DNA from: CAYZHV01 sp964478055
GTDB taxonomy: Bacteria > Spirochaetota > Spirochaetia > DSM-27196 > Alkalispirochaetaceae
Length of the DNA: 64,000 nucleotides
NCBI GenBank assembly: GCA_964478055.1
Contig: CAYZHV010000001.1
Location: 1 to 64,000 of the forward strand
Direction of reading: 5' to 3'
Position 1 is the first letter of the stretch. Each line of letters begins with the position of its first letter. Positions 63,437 to 64,000 of the stretch are shown piece after piece. The position numbers were made by a program, and so were the translations under genes. The notes under the pieces are model-generated. The model saw only the letters and a list, made by a program, of their open reading frames with translations. It did not search any database and was not told the origin of the DNA.

Positions 63437-64000
63437 GTGAATAAGAGCCTTTCCATCGAACAGAAACGCGTCAATTACCGGGACATTATGGTCTTCTGGC
63501 TACCCCTGGCCGTGATGTGGCTCATGATGGGGGTCGAGCAGCCGGCGATGACCGCGGTCATCGCGCGAATGTCCGACGCCACGAGAAACCTCGCGGCCTT
63601 CGGTGTCGCCTTTGCTATGGCCCTGGTTATTGAGAGCCCCATACTGCAGCTCCTCTCCGCCGCCACGGCCCTCACCCATGATCGCCGGCGATACAGACGG
63701 CTGCTTCATTTCATGCACTTCTGCGCTCTGGGCCTCACGGTCCTTCACGTCATTCTCGGAGCTACCCCTCTCTTTGGTGCCCTGGTCCGTGTCATTCTCC
63801 GAGTGCCGGAGGAAGTGATAGAGCCGAGTAGAGTCGCCTTTCTCGCCTTGGCGCCCTTTGCCGCCGCGGTCGGCTATCGTCGCCTCTGGCAGGGCGTGCT
63901 CATCAAGTACGGTCGTACCGGCGCGGTTCCGCTGACGATGATTTCTCGCCTCCTGGCAACCGCTGCGGTCCTGGCGATCGGCTTCGCTTATGATCTACTT
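63437..64000 (+). CDS. MATE-like integral membrane transporter, N-terminal part
   Basis: 188 residues to the window end. MNKSLSIEQKRVNYRDIM is followed by membrane helices: VFWLPLAVMWLMMGVEQPAM, LAAFGVAFAMALVIESPILQLLSAATAL, FMHFCALGLTVLHVILGATPLF, FLALAPFAAAVGYRRLWQGVLI, plus a start of the next. The pattern (two repeated helix-turn halves with ESPILQLL and GYRRLWQGVLIK) is like MATE-type exporters. The call is provisional because two thirds of the protein is missing. The start is fixed by the upstream promoter. Confidence 0.6.
   Translation, partial: MNKSLSIEQKRVNYRDIMVFWLPLAVMWLMMGVEQPAMTAVIARMSDATRNLAAFGVAFAMALVIESPILQLLSAATALTHDRRRYRRLLHFMHFCALGLTVLHVILGATPLFGALVRVILRVPEEVIEPSRVAFLALAPFAAAVGYRRLWQGVLIKYGRTGAVPLTMISRLLATAAVLAIGFAYDLL

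Overview
The window looks like a draft chromosome segment from a free-living, fairly GC-rich spirochaete of the Spirochaeta/Alkalispirochaeta kind. That placement is an inference from gene content: an archaeal-type UMP kinase, two long methyl-accepting chemotaxis proteins, a coiled-coil/transmembrane gene pair of a type I associate with spirochaetes, TRAP and tripartite-tricarboxylate uptake systems beside uronate enzymes, and lipoproteins with loose spirochaetal lipoboxes. Two runs of N (100 and 10 bases) show that it is a scaffold. No CRISPR array, phage or intact insertion sequence was seen.

Layout. 0-3.3 kb: the end of a TolC-like gene, an outer-membrane barrel gene, and an accessory patch with a duplicated coiled-coil gene and a dead AAA/DUF4143 ATPase fragment. 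3.3-9.3 kb: a TetR - RND - LolA-like - outer-membrane protein operon, probably a lipid or hydrophobe exporter. 9.3-25.5 kb: housekeeping genes (orphan DNA adenine methylase, rimO, rodZ-like, lolA-like, pyrH, corA, phosphoribosyltransferase, aldo/keto reductase, OmpA-type lipoprotein), an MCP, and a tRNA-Leu(CAA) followed by a repeat-rich tail. 25.5-41.5 kb: a second MCP, a thioredoxin-CcdA fusion, a glutamine amidotransferase, a serine hydrolase, a nucleotidyltransferase-TPM-LemA operon, a Gld-like ABC operon, an M23 peptidase and a 724-residue acyltransferase/zinc-ribbon/membrane fusion. 41.5-49.8 kb: a carbohydrate-acid cluster (enolase-superfamily enzyme, TIM-barrel isomerase, TctCBA uptake, Gfo/Idh dehydrogenase) divergent from a ROK regulator. 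49.8-59.7 kb: a uronate operon (TRAP DctPQM, UxaC, UxaE) behind a lipoprotein/YesM-type kinase/YesN-type regulator set. 59.7-64 kb: an Asp/Glu racemase, a MIP18-like protein, an amidase, an EEP-family hydrolase and the start of a MATE-like transporter.

How the parts fit. The 50-59 kb block reads as one circuit: the two-component system probably senses a uronate-related signal, the regulator probably binds two 10-bp direct repeats just before dctP, TRAP imports the sugar acid, and UxaC and UxaE take galacturonate to fructuronate. UxuA and UxuB are not in the window. The neighbouring ROK/TctCBA cluster probably handles a second sugar acid.

Three cross-cutting observations stand out. (1) Many genes at the head of transcription units have a -35/-10 promoter whose -10 box lies only 5-9 bases before the start codon and have no Shine-Dalgarno sequence, whereas genes inside operons have strong AGGAGG sites; this suggests widespread leaderless mRNAs. 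(2) The RND pump and its operon-mate outer-membrane protein share a distinctive EFSEGFG/DFGS motif in otherwise disordered periplasmic segments. (3) The uronate operon has AraC-type direct-repeat sites next to the gene for its likely regulator.
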